NCBI GenBank assembly: GCA_046296295.1
Contig: JBKBLG010000001.1
Location: 248,001 to 312,000 of the forward strand
Direction: 5' to 3'
DNA: 64,000 nt
Origin: UBA10646 sp046296295
GTDB lineage: Bacteria > Bacteroidota > Bacteroidia > Chitinophagales > Chitinophagaceae
Shown here: one piece after another, positions 24,881 through 33,622 of the stretch
Numbering within the stretch: the first letter of the stretch is position 1
How the letters are laid out: every line of letters starts with the position of its first letter
Notes under the pieces: model-generated
Databases searched by the model: none
What the model was told of the DNA's origin: nothing
What the model saw: only the letters and a program-made list of their open reading frames with translations
Translations under genes and position numbers: made by a program

Positions 24881-25283
24881 GTCGGCTTACGCATACAAGC
24901 CTATTGCGTTCATCAGTAATTTTAATATCCCAAACATGAGAAGTTCTGCCAAGGTGTAGCGGTGTTGCTGTGGCTATAACAATACCACTTTTAACACTGC
25001 GCAAATGGTTGGCGTTAATTTCCATGCCTACACAATAGTATTTATTGTGATTCACAACCAATGCACTCGCAACGCTACCAACTGTTTCGGCCAATGCCAC
25101 ACTTGCACCACCATGTAGTAATCCATATGGTTGATGTGTTCTATGATCTACCGGCATTGATGCTTGCAAAAAATTAGCACCAACCGCTAAGAAACGCATG
25201 CCTAAATGCTCGCCTAGTGTGTTTTTGCCCCAATGTTCAAAATCTGATACATTCAAATCTTTCTTAAACCAAATGGTATCCAT
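24837..25283 (-). CDS. Hotdog-fold acyl-CoA thioesterase, PaaI/MenI-like
   Basis: 148 residues. The hotdog motif GLLHGGASVALAETVGSVAS with catalytic acid in the helix, GMEINANHLRSVKSGIVIATATPLHLGRTSHVWDIKI, is close to E. coli YdiI (1,4-dihydroxy-2-naphthoyl-CoA hydrolase) and other PaaI-like enzymes. A menaquinone role is plausible but not shown by neighbours. Nine bases separate it from coaD upstream on the same strand, suggesting co-transcription. Confidence 0.9.
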   Translation of the reverse strand: MDTIWFKKDLNVSDFEHWGKNTLGEHLGMRFLAVGANFLQASMPVDHRTHQPYGLLHGGASVALAETVGSVASALVVNHNKYYCVGMEINANHLRSVKSGIVIATATPLHLGRTSHVWDIKITDERNRLVCVSRLTVAVVKRDVAATS

Positions 25284-25292
25284 CTTTTTGAA

Positions 25293-25760
25293 TTATCGTT
25301 GTAAGCTATCTATTACTACTTGTGGAAGAAACGGAGAAGCATCTCCCCCATTTTTAATAATATCTCGCACAATGGTACTTGCTACCGAGGTATATTTAGG
25401 TTCGCCTGTTAAAAATACTGTTTCAATGTGCCGATCTAATGTTCTGTTCGCATCGGCAATCATTTTCTCGTACTCAAAATCGCTTACAAACCGAATACCA
25501 CGCAGTATAAAACTAGCACCAATACTTTGGCAATAATTTACCGTAAGGCCATCGTAAGTGGCAGCTTCAACTTTAGGTTCATTTGCAAAAATTTGTTGTA
25601 CCCAATCAGCCCGTTGTTCCGCACTAAACATCGGAGTTTTAGCAGCATTAGCACCAATACCAACAATTATTTTATCGAATAAGGGTAAGGCTCTTTCAAT
25701 GATATCAATATGACCCAATGTAATAGGATCGAAAGTACCAGGGAAAAGACAAATACGCAT
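25293..25760 (-). CDS. coaD: Phosphopantetheine adenylyltransferase
   Basis: Penultimate step of coenzyme A synthesis, 155 residues. The N terminus MRICLFPGTFDPITLGHIDII carries the TxGH nucleotidyl-transfer motif; ILRGIRFVSDFEYEKMIADANR and PKYTSVASTIVRDI complete the family pattern. A variant of the repeated word at 25535-25548 encodes G-L-T-V-N-Y in the middle of the enzyme. Same strand and short gap to the aminotransferase gene upstream. Confidence 0.97.
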   Translation of the reverse strand: MRICLFPGTFDPITLGHIDIIERALPLFDKIIVGIGANAAKTPMFSAEQRADWVQQIFANEPKVEAATYDGLTVNYCQSIGASFILRGIRFVSDFEYEKMIADANRTLDRHIETVFLTGEPKYTSVASTIVRDIIKNGGDASPFLPQVVIDSLQR

Positions 25761-25783
25761 AACATTAAAATTAATAACAATAT

Positions 25784-26959
25784 TTATAAACGCTTTAATA
25801 GCGCTTGTTCAATTCTATTCAATCCTTCCTCTAACACTGCTTTACTTGTGCTAATACAAATTCTAATATGCCCTTCTGCACCAGGGCCAAACCAACGAGC
25901 AGCCCCTGGTACAACAGCCACTTTAGCTTTTTCCATACAGAAGCTTGCAAATTCGGTACTCGTCATGCCTGTGCCGCTGATGTTAGGGAAAACCAAGTAA
26001 CAACCTTGCGGTAAATGACATGTAATTCCGGGCATGGCATTCAACCGCTCAACAGCGTAATTACGCATAGCAGTAAGGTGTTCTAAAAAAGCATCTACCC
26101 AATACCATGCATGTTCAAAAGCAGCTTGCCCAGCCACTTGCGATAAGGTGCTTACACCGTAAGCAGTAGTTCGCATTTGCGATACTTGCAATAAGCCCTC
26201 ATGTACATCGGCATTCGGACTTACTACAAAGCCAACTCTTAAGCCTGCCATACCAAAGCTTTTGCTAAACCCGTACACCGTTATCGTTCTTGCTGCAATT
26301 GCAGCATCGAGAGAAGCCATACTCACGAACGATGCCTCTGGAAAAATAATATCACTCCAAATTTCATCGTTCATAATCCACAGATTATACTTTACCGCAA
26401 GGTTACCTATGGCCCATAACTCATCACGCGAAAACACTTTGCCAATTGGGTTCAATGGATTACACAAGCACAACATTTTAGTGCTAGGTGTAATCATTGT
26501 TTCAAGTAGGTCTATATCAAAAACGCCCGTTGTAACATCAATAGGTAGTAGTTTGGCTACACCGCCTGCATTATCTACAGCAGCTTTAAACAAAAAATCT
26601 ACCGGGTCAAACACAATGGCTTCTTCACCCGGCTGCAAGCAATATTTAGCAATGATAAACATACCTTGCGCTGCACTATCTACGGGTAATACCAGCTGTT
26701 CGTTGGTAACAATATGCTTGCGTTGGTGTAAGGTACTTGCAATTGTTTTCCGAAACTCAGGCAAGCCTTCTGCCGGTCCATAACTAAACACACGTTCATC
26801 GGCATATTGCTTAATTGCATGAGCAATTTCCGGAGCACTACTAAAATCGGGGTCGGCTGCAGTAAGCGGAATAACATCTTCTGGAAGCGTTGCCCATCGT
26901 AAGTTATAAGCCCTATTTCGTAAGGCTTTCAGGTTAATATCGGTAGCAGAAAATGACAC
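25784..26959 (-). CDS. PLP-dependent aminotransferase, class I/II
   Basis: 391 residues, GTG start at 26959. PLP Lys in VYGFSKSFGMAGLRVGF; NPLNPIGKVFSRDEL and the C-terminal arginine region RICIST are also seen. Close to aspartate/aromatic-type aminotransferases or MalY-like lyases; substrate cannot be chosen by eye. Two variants of the repeated word lie in the gene (26004-26017 read H-L-P-Q-G; 26389-26402 read N-L-A-V-K). Its promoter region contains the fba terminator. Confidence 0.9.
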   Translation of the reverse strand: MSFSATDINLKALRNRAYNLRWATLPEDVIPLTAADPDFSSAPEIAHAIKQYADERVFSYGPAEGLPEFRKTIASTLHQRKHIVTNEQLVLPVDSAAQGMFIIAKYCLQPGEEAIVFDPVDFLFKAAVDNAGGVAKLLPIDVTTGVFDIDLLETMITPSTKMLCLCNPLNPIGKVFSRDELWAIGNLAVKYNLWIMNDEIWSDIIFPEASFVSMASLDAAIAARTITVYGFSKSFGMAGLRVGFVVSPNADVHEGLLQVSQMRTTAYGVSTLSQVAGQAAFEHAWYWVDAFLEHLTAMRNYAVERLNAMPGITCHLPQGCYLVFPNISGTGMTSTEFASFCMEKAKVAVVPGAARWFGPGAEGHIRICISTSKAVLEEGLNRIEQALLKRL

Positions 26960-27004
26960 AGCAATTGGTTAAGATTTACAATAATAATGGCTTTCTAAAG
27001 CAAG

Positions 27005-27030
27005 AAACCCCTCAAAAATGAGGGGTTTTT
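27005..27030. terminator. Terminator of fba
   Basis: Ten-bp stem AAACCCCTCA/TGAGGGGTTT (27005-27014, 27019-27028) with a four-base A loop. A T-run follows on the plus strand and a short one (TTTCTT) on the minus strand. Confidence 0.7.
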
Positions 27031-27047
27031 ACTTTACAGTAAATGAA

Positions 27048-28115
27048 TTACGCATTGCGGTTAACGCAATTCAAATCTTCAAATGCTACAGTTAAACGCT
27101 TGATAAATGATTCTTCACCTTTACGCAACCAAACTCTCGGATCATAATATTTTTTGTTGGGCTTATCGGCACCCTCTGGGTTGCCGAGTTGACCTTGCAA
27201 GTAAGCTTCTTTCGCTTTATAGTTATCTAATACACCTTCCCAAAAAGCCCACTGTAAGTCGGTATCAATATTCATTTTGATGGCACCATAGCTAATAGCT
27301 TCACGAATTTGATGTTGCGGACTACCACTGCCACCATGGAATACAAAATATACAGGCTTTTCACCGGTACCAAACTTCTCTTGGATATACACCTGACTGT
27401 TTTTCAAAATTTCAGGACGTAACTGCACGTTACCAGGACTATACACACCATGTACATTACCAAAGGCAGCCGCAACTGTAAATAAATCACCAACCTTACC
27501 TAATTCTTCATAAGCATAAGCCACATGTTGCGGTTGGGTGTACAGCTTCTCATTTTCTACATCGCTGTTATCAACACCATCTTCCTCGCCTCCGGTTACA
27601 CCAAGTTCAATTTCAATACCCATGCCTAAAGGTTGCATACGCTTGAAAAACTCAACAGAGGTGTGAATATTTTCTTCAATAGGCTCTTCACTTAAATCTA
27701 GCATATGCGAGCTGAATAATGGTTGTCCTTTTTCTTTAAAATATTGTTCACCAGCGTCTATTAATCCACTAATCCAAGGCAACCATTTTTTAGCAGCATG
27801 ATCGGTGTGTAATACAACAGGAACCCCGTAGTACTTAGCAACATTATGAATATGTAAGGCACCAGAAATGGCTCCATAAATATTTGCTTGCAATGCATCG
27901 TTTGGCATACCCTTACCAGCAATAAACTGAGCACCACCATTCGAAAACTGTATGATTACAGGACTATTTACCTTAGCTGCTGTTTCAAGTGTTGCATTAA
28001 TGCTGTTGGTACCAATAGTGTTTACAGCTGGTAATGCAAATTCGTTCGCTTTAGCATCTTGTAACAAAGCTTTTAATTCTTCGCCGTGTAACACACCGGC
28101 TCTGTACTTACCCAT
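27048..28115 (-). CDS. fba: Fructose-bisphosphate aldolase class II
   Basis: Zn-dependent glycolytic aldolase of 355 residues, FbaA type. Zn ligands and active-site segments are visible: VVLHTDHAAKKWLPW (first His pair), GMGIEIELGVTGGEEDGVDN, AFGNVHGVY (His) and YFVFHGGSGSP (His), KMNIDTDLQWAFWEG. Monocistronic between the yggS gene (divergent) and the aminotransferase gene. Confidence 0.97.
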   Translation of the reverse strand: MGKYRAGVLHGEELKALLQDAKANEFALPAVNTIGTNSINATLETAAKVNSPVIIQFSNGGAQFIAGKGMPNDALQANIYGAISGALHIHNVAKYYGVPVVLHTDHAAKKWLPWISGLIDAGEQYFKEKGQPLFSSHMLDLSEEPIEENIHTSVEFFKRMQPLGMGIEIELGVTGGEEDGVDNSDVENEKLYTQPQHVAYAYEELGKVGDLFTVAAAFGNVHGVYSPGNVQLRPEILKNSQVYIQEKFGTGEKPVYFVFHGGSGSPQHQIREAISYGAIKMNIDTDLQWAFWEGVLDNYKAKEAYLQGQLGNPEGADKPNKKYYDPRVWLRKGEESFIKRLTVAFEDLNCVNRNA

Positions 28116-28230
28116 GATTCTAATTTTAAGTAGTTAGTGTAATAAGGATCTGCCCAAAACACTTGTTTTTTGCGTGGCTAAGTTAACAGAAATACACCAC
28201 AATTATGCCATATCATACATGTAATAAACA

Positions 28231-28244
28231 CCTTACGGTAAATG
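28231..28244 (+). repeat. DUS-like word, exact copy
   Basis: Between divergent fba and yggS, preceded by A. Confidence 0.9.
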
Positions 28245-28281
28245 GCAGTTGAACAAAATCAGCTTTTACTGTAAAGCCATC

Positions 28282-28289
28282 TATTTTTG
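28282..28289 (+). promoter_or_regulatory. Probable -7 element (TATTTTTG) of yggS
   Basis: Twenty bases upstream of the ATG at 28310. No clear -33 TTG at the normal spacing. Confidence 0.45.
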
Positions 28290-28309
28290 CGGCTACATTT
28301 TTGAAAAAT

Positions 28310-28963
28310 ATGGCAGTTGCAGTTGAAAAATATAGGTCGCTTCAAACCGAGTTAACAGCAAAGCAAGTAACCTTGGTGGCCGTGAGCAAACTAAAGCCAG
28401 CATCCGATATACAGGCACTTTATAACGAAGGCCACCGCCACTTTGGTGAAAATTATGTGCAAGAATTAGTAGATAAGCAAGCACAACTCCCCAACGATAT
28501 TCAATGGCATTTTATCGGCCATCTACAAAGCAACAAGGTAAAGTATATCGCTCCTTTTGTGCACCTTATACACGGCATCGATAGCTTAAAACTGTTGCAA
28601 GAAGTGAATAAACAAGCTGCCAAAAATCAACGTATCATTAAATGTTTGTTACAAGTGCATATTGCCGCAGAAGATACCAAATATGGCATGAATGCCGATG
28701 AATTAGCTACAACACTAGACCACCTAAGCAATCACCCACTCCCTCACGTGCAAGTGGTTGGATTAATGGGTATGGCTAGCTTCACCGATAACACAACACA
28801 ACTTTCGAAAGAATTTAGCACCCTGCAACAACTGTATCAACAATATCAACATCTTGGTTTTAATACACTATCTATGGGCATGAGTGGCGATTATGAACTA
28901 GCCATTAGCCATGGAAGCAATATGGTACGCATTGGCAGCCTTTTATTTGGCCACAGAAGCTAA
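28310..28963 (+). CDS. yggS: YggS-family pyridoxal-phosphate homeostasis protein
   Basis: 217 residues from ATG 28310 (a TTG nine bases upstream is the alternative). PLP Lys in TLVAVSKLKPASDI; GHRHFGENYVQELVDK, WHFIGHLQSNKVKYI, GLMGMASF and LSMGMSGDYELAI.HGSNMVRIGS are family hallmarks. It balances free PLP and amino-acid pools; not an enzyme with a known reaction. Confidence 0.96.
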   Translation: MAVAVEKYRSLQTELTAKQVTLVAVSKLKPASDIQALYNEGHRHFGENYVQELVDKQAQLPNDIQWHFIGHLQSNKVKYIAPFVHLIHGIDSLKLLQEVNKQAAKNQRIIKCLLQVHIAAEDTKYGMNADELATTLDHLSNHPLPHVQVVGLMGMASFTDNTTQLSKEFSTLQQLYQQYQHLGFNTLSMGMSGDYELAISHGSNMVRIGSLLFGHRS

Positions 28964-28966
28964 TTA

Positions 28967-29022
28967 CCTTACGGTAAATGGTAGAACAAAATGCACTATG
29001 AAACATATCTTTAACCGTAAGG
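28967..29022. repeat. Inverted pair: exact DUS-like word and a diverged partner
   Basis: CCTTACGGTAAATG at 28967-28980, and CTTTAACCGTAAGG at 29009-29022. It starts three bases after the yggS stop and may act as its terminator. Confidence 0.75.
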
Positions 29023-29131
29023 TATAGATATTTTCCACACATCAATGAAAGGGTATTTTAACCCCGCATCTTGGGTGTAAAAACCTTATTTTCGCAAGCC
29101 CGCAACAACAACCAAAAAAGCGGATTTTCGC

Positions 29132-31102
29132 ATGAGTGAAGCGCAAAACGAATTAACACAACCCGGTTACGGTGCCGATAGTATTCAGGTTTTAGAAGGT
29201 TTAGAGGCCGTTCGTAAGCGTCCGGCCATGTACATTGGCGATGTTGGCGTGAAAGGCTTGCACCACCTTGTGTACGAAGTAGTTGATAACTCTATCGACG
29301 AAGCTTTAGCAGGTTATTGTAAAAACATAACTGTAAATATTCACGAGGATAATAGCATCAGCGTTGAAGACGATGGCCGTGGTATTCCCACAGCCATGCA
29401 CTCGAAAGAAAAACGTAGTGCTTTAGAAGTAGTAATGACAGTATTACACGCTGGTGGCAAATTCGATAAAAACACCTACAAAGTTTCTGGCGGTTTGCAC
29501 GGTGTGGGTGTAAGTTGCGTGAATGCACTGAGTACCCATTTGCATGTAACCGTACAACGTGAGGGCAAAATATTTGAGCAAGAATACAAAACAGGTATCC
29601 CACAATACGCTGTTCGTGAAATTGGTACCAGCGAGAACACTGGTACAAAAGTGCATTTCTGGCCCGACGGTAGCATTTTTCAAGTTACTACATACAACAG
29701 AGACATTCTTGAAGGTCGCCTACGCGAACTAGCCTATCTAAACAAGCGTATTAAAATTCAATTGAACGATTTACGCGAACGTAACCAAGATGGCACGCCT
29801 TACACCGTTGAATTCTACAGCGAAGGTGGTATTGTTGAGTTTGTTGAAATGCTCGATAAAACCAGCAATCGTTCGCCACTTATTTCTCAAACACTCTACT
29901 TCGAAGGGCACGATGAGAACTCGAACGTAGCCGTTGAAGTAGCCATGACTTACAACGACGATTTCAAAGAGCACATATTCAGCTATGTAAATAACATTAA
30001 CACCATTGAAGGTGGTACGCATGTTACCGGATTTCGTCAGGCATTAACACGCGTTTTCAAAAGTTATGGCGATAAAGAAGGACTTTTTGAAAAAGCCAAA
30101 ATAGAAGTAGAAGGCGACGATTTTAGAGAGGGCTTAAGTGCTATTATTTCAGTAAAAGTGCCTGAGCCTCAATTTGAAGGCCAAACCAAAACAAAGCTCG
30201 GCAATAGCGATGTTGCAGGTATTGTACAAACTACCGTAGCCAAATCGCTGCAACACTACCTTGAAGAAAACCCTAAGGAAGCCAAAAATGTTATCAGCAA
30301 AATCATTCTTGCTGCACAAGCAAGGGTAGCTGCTAAAAAAGCCCGCGAACTAGTACAACGCAAAACGGTGCTTTCAGGCGGTGGCCTACCCGGAAAATTG
30401 GCCGACTGTTCAGAACGTGATCCTGAAAAATGTGAATTGTTCTTAGTAGAGGGCGACTCGGCCGGAGGTACCGCTAAGCAAGGCCGCGACAGAAGCTATC
30501 AAGCCATTTTACCCTTACGAGGTAAAATTTTGAACGTTGAAAAAGCCATGGAGCACAAGATATACGAGAACGAAGAAATACGTAATATCTTCACTGCAAT
30601 GGGCGTAACCATTGGCACACCCGAAGATCCGAAGGCACTCAACCTAAGCAAGTTGCGATACCACAAACTCATCATCATGACCGATGCCGATGTTGATGGT
30701 AGCCACATTGCAACCCTGATTCTTACCTTCATTTTCAGATATATGAAAGAGTTGGTACAATTGGGCTATGTATACATAGCCAACCCACCACTCTACTTAG
30801 TTAAGAAAGGTAAGGAAGCTGAATATGCCTGGACCGAAGAACAACGCAAAAGCTTAGTTGAGAAACTCGGCAATGGTAAAGAAGATAGTGTAACAACACA
30901 ACGTTATAAGGGTTTGGGTGAAATGAACGCAGAACAACTTTGGGAAACCACAATGGACCCCACCCGTAGAACTCTAAAACAAGTTACTATTGAAAGTGCT
31001 GCCGAAGCCGATAGAGTATTTAGTATGCTCATGGGCGATGAGGTGGCACCACGCCGCGAGTTCATAGAAACACATGCGAAATATGCCAACATAGATGTAT
31101 AA
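29132..31102 (+). CDS. gyrB: DNA gyrase subunit B
   Basis: ATPase subunit of gyrase, 656 residues. GHKL motifs: EVVDNSIDEALAGYC, DDGRGIP, HAGGKFDKNTYKVSGGLHGVG; QTKTKLGN in the transducer; TOPRIM motifs LVEGDSAGGTAKQGRDR and IMTDADVDGSHI; C-terminal QRYKGLGEMN. The length is the short form, without the E. coli-type insertion. Monocistronic, with a 16-bp-stem hairpin after it. Confidence 0.98.
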   Translation: MSEAQNELTQPGYGADSIQVLEGLEAVRKRPAMYIGDVGVKGLHHLVYEVVDNSIDEALAGYCKNITVNIHEDNSISVEDDGRGIPTAMHSKEKRSALEVVMTVLHAGGKFDKNTYKVSGGLHGVGVSCVNALSTHLHVTVQREGKIFEQEYKTGIPQYAVREIGTSENTGTKVHFWPDGSIFQVTTYNRDILEGRLRELAYLNKRIKIQLNDLRERNQDGTPYTVEFYSEGGIVEFVEMLDKTSNRSPLISQTLYFEGHDENSNVAVEVAMTYNDDFKEHIFSYVNNINTIEGGTHVTGFRQALTRVFKSYGDKEGLFEKAKIEVEGDDFREGLSAIISVKVPEPQFEGQTKTKLGNSDVAGIVQTTVAKSLQHYLEENPKEAKNVISKIILAAQARVAAKKARELVQRKTVLSGGGLPGKLADCSERDPEKCELFLVEGDSAGGTAKQGRDRSYQAILPLRGKILNVEKAMEHKIYENEEIRNIFTAMGVTIGTPEDPKALNLSKLRYHKLIIMTDADVDGSHIATLILTFIFRYMKELVQLGYVYIANPPLYLVKKGKEAEYAWTEEQRKSLVEKLGNGKEDSVTTQRYKGLGEMNAEQLWETTMDPTRRTLKQVTIESAAEADRVFSMLMGDEVAPRREFIETHAKYANIDV

Positions 31103-31107
31103 ATGCA

Positions 31108-31245
31108 CCTTACGGTAAATGAAATAACAATAGAATAAGTAATAATAATGGCGGCCTTCGGCCGCCATTATTATTTGCAAGCAGGTAACAATACTCTAGA
31201 ATAGGGCAAAGTAACAACACGCCAGCAGCTTCATTTACCGTAAGG
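31108..31245. repeat. Two exact DUS-like words flanking the gyrB terminator
   Basis: CCTTACGGTAAATG at 31108-31121 and complement at 31232-31245, 110 bases apart, with the hairpin 31142-31176 between them. Confidence 0.9.
31142..31176 (+). terminator. Terminator of gyrB, long stem with TTC loop
   Basis: Sixteen-bp perfect stem (31142-31157 with 31161-31176); GC core GGCGGCC at the loop, AT repeats outside, ending in ATTATTATT rather than a pure T-run. Confidence 0.75.
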
Positions 31246-31254
31246 TATATCCCA

Positions 31255-31279
31255 CAAAAAAGCCACCATTCAGGTGGCC
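31255..31279 (-). terminator. Terminator of the bacilliredoxin gene
   Basis: GCCACC (31262-31267) pairs with GGTGGC (31273-31278), five-base loop; on the minus strand a run of T follows. Confidence 0.8.
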
Positions 31280-31327
31280 TTACTTACCCATCCAATGCTC
31301 CAAAGCTAATAGAAAGCACTGAATTAT

Positions 31328-31741
31328 TTAACAATACTGCTCAAATGCAGCAATAAGATTGTTGGCAATAGTTTGTGCGGAGCGACCTTCAATTTGATGA
31401 CGCTCTACCATGTGCACCAACTGACCATCTTTAAACAAAGCTATGGCTGGTGAACTTGGCGGGTAAGGCAATAAAAACTCACGCACTTTTTGAACGGCTT
31501 CTTTATCAAAACCAGCAAAGCTTGTAGCTAGTCTGTCGGGGCGTTTAGTGGTGTTGTTCACCGCCATTACCACACCCGGCCGGGCACTACCTGCGGCACA
31601 ACCACATACTGAATTAATCATTACTAAAGTAGTCCCTGACTGTGTTAAAGTAGCTGCTACAGCTTCAGGTGTAGCTAAATCTTCAAAACCATTATCTATA
31701 AGCTCTGCCTTCATGGGCAGTACAATTTCTGCTGGATACAT
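31328..31741 (-). CDS. BrxA/BrxB-family bacilliredoxin
   Basis: 137-residue thioredoxin-fold protein. The redox motif is CGC in VMINSVCGCAAGSARPG; SPAIALFKDGQLVHMVERHQIEGR is typical of the family. In Firmicutes these proteins remove bacillithiol from proteins; bacillithiol or a similar thiol is therefore possible here, though no synthesis genes are in the window. A canonical promoter lies upstream (31770-31800). Confidence 0.93.
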   Translation of the reverse strand: MYPAEIVLPMKAELIDNGFEDLATPEAVAATLTQSGTTLVMINSVCGCAAGSARPGVVMAVNNTTKRPDRLATSFAGFDKEAVQKVREFLLPYPPSSPAIALFKDGQLVHMVERHQIEGRSAQTIANNLIAAFEQYC

Positions 31742-31769
31742 ATTCTTAGTCTCGTTTTCGTTTAGATGA

Positions 31770-31800
31770 CAAAAATAGCGAACCTAGCAAATCGCCCCAA
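31770..31800 (-). promoter_or_regulatory. Promoter of the bacilliredoxin gene
   Basis: Minus strand: TTG (31798-31800), 20 bases, TATTTTTG (31770-31777). ATG follows 28 bases downstream. Confidence 0.7.
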
Positions 31801-31911
31801 AAGTATTTAATTTTGTCAATATGACGCATTTTAAAACAGCTTTTTGACATTTTGGCGTAAAATTTAAGCAATTTATGCCATTCTTTACTTCAGAACAATA
31901 CGCTATGCCAC

Positions 31912-31928
31912 TGGCACACCCTTTGCAA
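31912..31928 (+). promoter_or_regulatory. Sigma-54 (RpoN)-type promoter of hsp20
   Basis: TGGCAC (31912-31917), five bases, TTGCA (31923-31927): the -24 GG and -12 GC are separated by exactly 10 bases, a full match to TGGCACRNNNNTTGCW. It ends 46 bases before the hsp20 ATG. TGTCA/TGACG and TGACA elements about 80-100 bases upstream could be activator sites. Confidence 0.75.
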
Positions 31929-31973
31929 TGTTTTAATTGAAATCAAAAAAAGTTAACCCAAAAAAATACAACT

Positions 31974-32390
31974 ATGACACTCGTTAAAAACAATTACCGC
32001 AACTTGAACAGCTTGTTTGAAGATTTCTTTAACAACACACCCAATTTGTACCAATGGAATTTTCAGGTACCTCCGGTGAACATTCATGAAAATAATGAAG
32101 GCTATCATGTAGAATTGATTGCCCCCGGCTTACAAAAAGAAGATTTCAAAGTACAACTCGAGAAAGGGTTGCTAACTATTAGCTACGAGAAAAAAGCGGA
32201 AGAAGTAAAGAACGATAATAAAACCCATCGCAGAGAGTTTAGTTTCAACAGTTTTAAACGTTCATTCACTATCGACGATAAAATTGATAGTGATAATATT
32301 CAAGCTCGTTACACCAATGGAGTACTAGAATTGTTACTCCCTAAAAAAGAAGAAGTGAAAGTGTTACCAAAAGCAATTAACATTCAATAA
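31974..32390 (+). CDS. Small heat-shock protein, Hsp20/alpha-crystallin family
   Basis: ATP-independent holdase, 138 residues. Alpha-crystallin domain about residues 38-130 (PPVNIHENNEGYHVELIAPGL, FKVQLEKGLLTISYE, FSFNSFKRSFTI, ARYTNGVLELLLPKKE). The A.NGVL.ltlPK motif is intact and a short C-terminal extension contains the I-x-I-type tail. The sigma-54-like promoter upstream suggests control by an enhancer-binding protein rather than by the housekeeping sigma factor. Confidence 0.95.
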   Translation: MTLVKNNYRNLNSLFEDFFNNTPNLYQWNFQVPPVNIHENNEGYHVELIAPGLQKEDFKVQLEKGLLTISYEKKAEEVKNDNKTHRREFSFNSFKRSFTIDDKIDSDNIQARYTNGVLELLLPKKEEVKVLPKAINIQ

Positions 32391-32431
32391 TTTTTGAGTA
32401 GTAGGTTTTTCATAGCAGTTGGTTTTGGTTT

Positions 32432-32460
32432 AAGGTTCCGCCGAAGGCGGAACCTTTTTT
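32432..32460 (+). terminator. Terminator of hsp20
   Basis: Eleven-bp stem AAGGTTCCGCC/GGCGGAACCTT (32432-32442, 32446-32456), loop GAA, then T-run. It directly abuts the stop codon of the convergent glycosyltransferase gene. Confidence 0.9.
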
Positions 32461-33622
32461 ATTGATACAAGTTTGTTAACTGCTTGCCAATAGCTGCATA
32501 ACTGAAATGTGTTTGTGCGTGCGCTGCTATTGCAGCCCTATTGAAAGTATATTGTGCATTTGCTACCGCTAGCATTGCGTTGGTAAGTGCCATTTCATCT
32601 TGAGTGTTTATTAATACACCGTTAGTGGCATTAATCACTTCTGACACACCACCTACATTAGTACTGATAACAGGCAAGCCACAACACAAGGATTCTAAAA
32701 TAACACATGGCATATTTTCATAATTACTAAATAGTATAAAAGCCTCGCTAGCCTGCATAAAAGCAGCAAGCACAGCCTGCGGTTGCATTCCTTCAAATAC
32801 AACAACATCGGCTAATCCCAGTTCCCTTGCCTTAACAATTACAGATTCAGGTGCAAACCCTAACATACGTAAGCGTAATTGGGGTGCTTTTTTATAGGCA
32901 CTTTCAAAAGCTCGTAACAAACCTTCGGGGTTTTTAGGATGGTTCATAGTACTTGCATGTAACAACCAAACTTTATCGTGCTTATATACAAATGGTTTAT
33001 AATGAAAGATACTAGTGTTTACCACATTTAATATGGGTGTAAATGGTTTATTTGTACGTAATACTTGCTGTAACATGGCATTGCCTAAATAACTGCTTAC
33101 CGGAGCAAACACTGAAGCATGCTTTAAAGTAGTTCTTACCAACCATTTGAACCAAACATTACGTTTTTCAAATGCATCTAAGGCGTACTTGTTATAAATG
33201 CCCCAATGCTCGGTTAGTGCATACGGCAGCTTGTAACGCCACTTTAACCAAAGTGCTGCTATCCCCATTTTTACAGGAACGTGTACATGTACCCAACGAG
33301 GTAATCCGCATTGTTGCAAAAGTTCATTTACCGCAAGGTATAAGCAATACATGTATCGCAATTGCAATAAAATTTTCTGCCATATACTTCCTTGCTCTAC
33401 GGCTTGTAAATAATAAATGTACTCGGTAAGTTGTTCTTTTTGATTGACTTCCTTTAGTGGCCAATGTGTGTTTGGAGGTACGAGTTGTATGTGAATCACA
33501 TTTACCGTAAGGTATGTGCTTAAAGCTTCGGCATGCCGCTGAATGAAATCGCCATTGTACCGATCGTAACTATTCGGATACCAACTTGCCAACCATAATA
33601 TGTAGTTAGCTTTTTGAGGCAT
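32459..33622 (-). CDS. Glycosyltransferase family 4 protein
   Basis: 387-residue GT-B-fold enzyme. The donor-site ExE-type motif is in EAFILFSNYENMPCVILESLCCGLPVIST, and MNHPKNPEGLLRAFESAYKKAPQLRLRMLG precedes it. It overlaps the upstream flippase gene by 17 bases, so both work together in making or exporting a surface polysaccharide or glycan. Two copies of the repeated word lie in the gene (exact 33499-33512, L-T-V-N; variant 33325-33338, L-A-V-N). Confidence 0.92.
   Translation of the reverse strand: MPQKANYILWLASWYPNSYDRYNGDFIQRHAEALSTYLTVNVIHIQLVPPNTHWPLKEVNQKEQLTEYIYYLQAVEQGSIWQKILLQLRYMYCLYLAVNELLQQCGLPRWVHVHVPVKMGIAALWLKWRYKLPYALTEHWGIYNKYALDAFEKRNVWFKWLVRTTLKHASVFAPVSSYLGNAMLQQVLRTNKPFTPILNVVNTSIFHYKPFVYKHDKVWLLHASTMNHPKNPEGLLRAFESAYKKAPQLRLRMLGFAPESVIVKARELGLADVVVFEGMQPQAVLAAFMQASEAFILFSNYENMPCVILESLCCGLPVISTNVGGVSEVINATNGVLINTQDEMALTNAMLAVANAQYTFNRAAIAAHAQTHFSYAAIGKQLTNLYQ
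33499..33512 (-). repeat. DUS-like word, exact copy inside the glycosyltransferase gene
   Basis: CATTTACCGTAAGG followed by T, read L-T-V-N on the coding strand. Confidence 0.9.
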
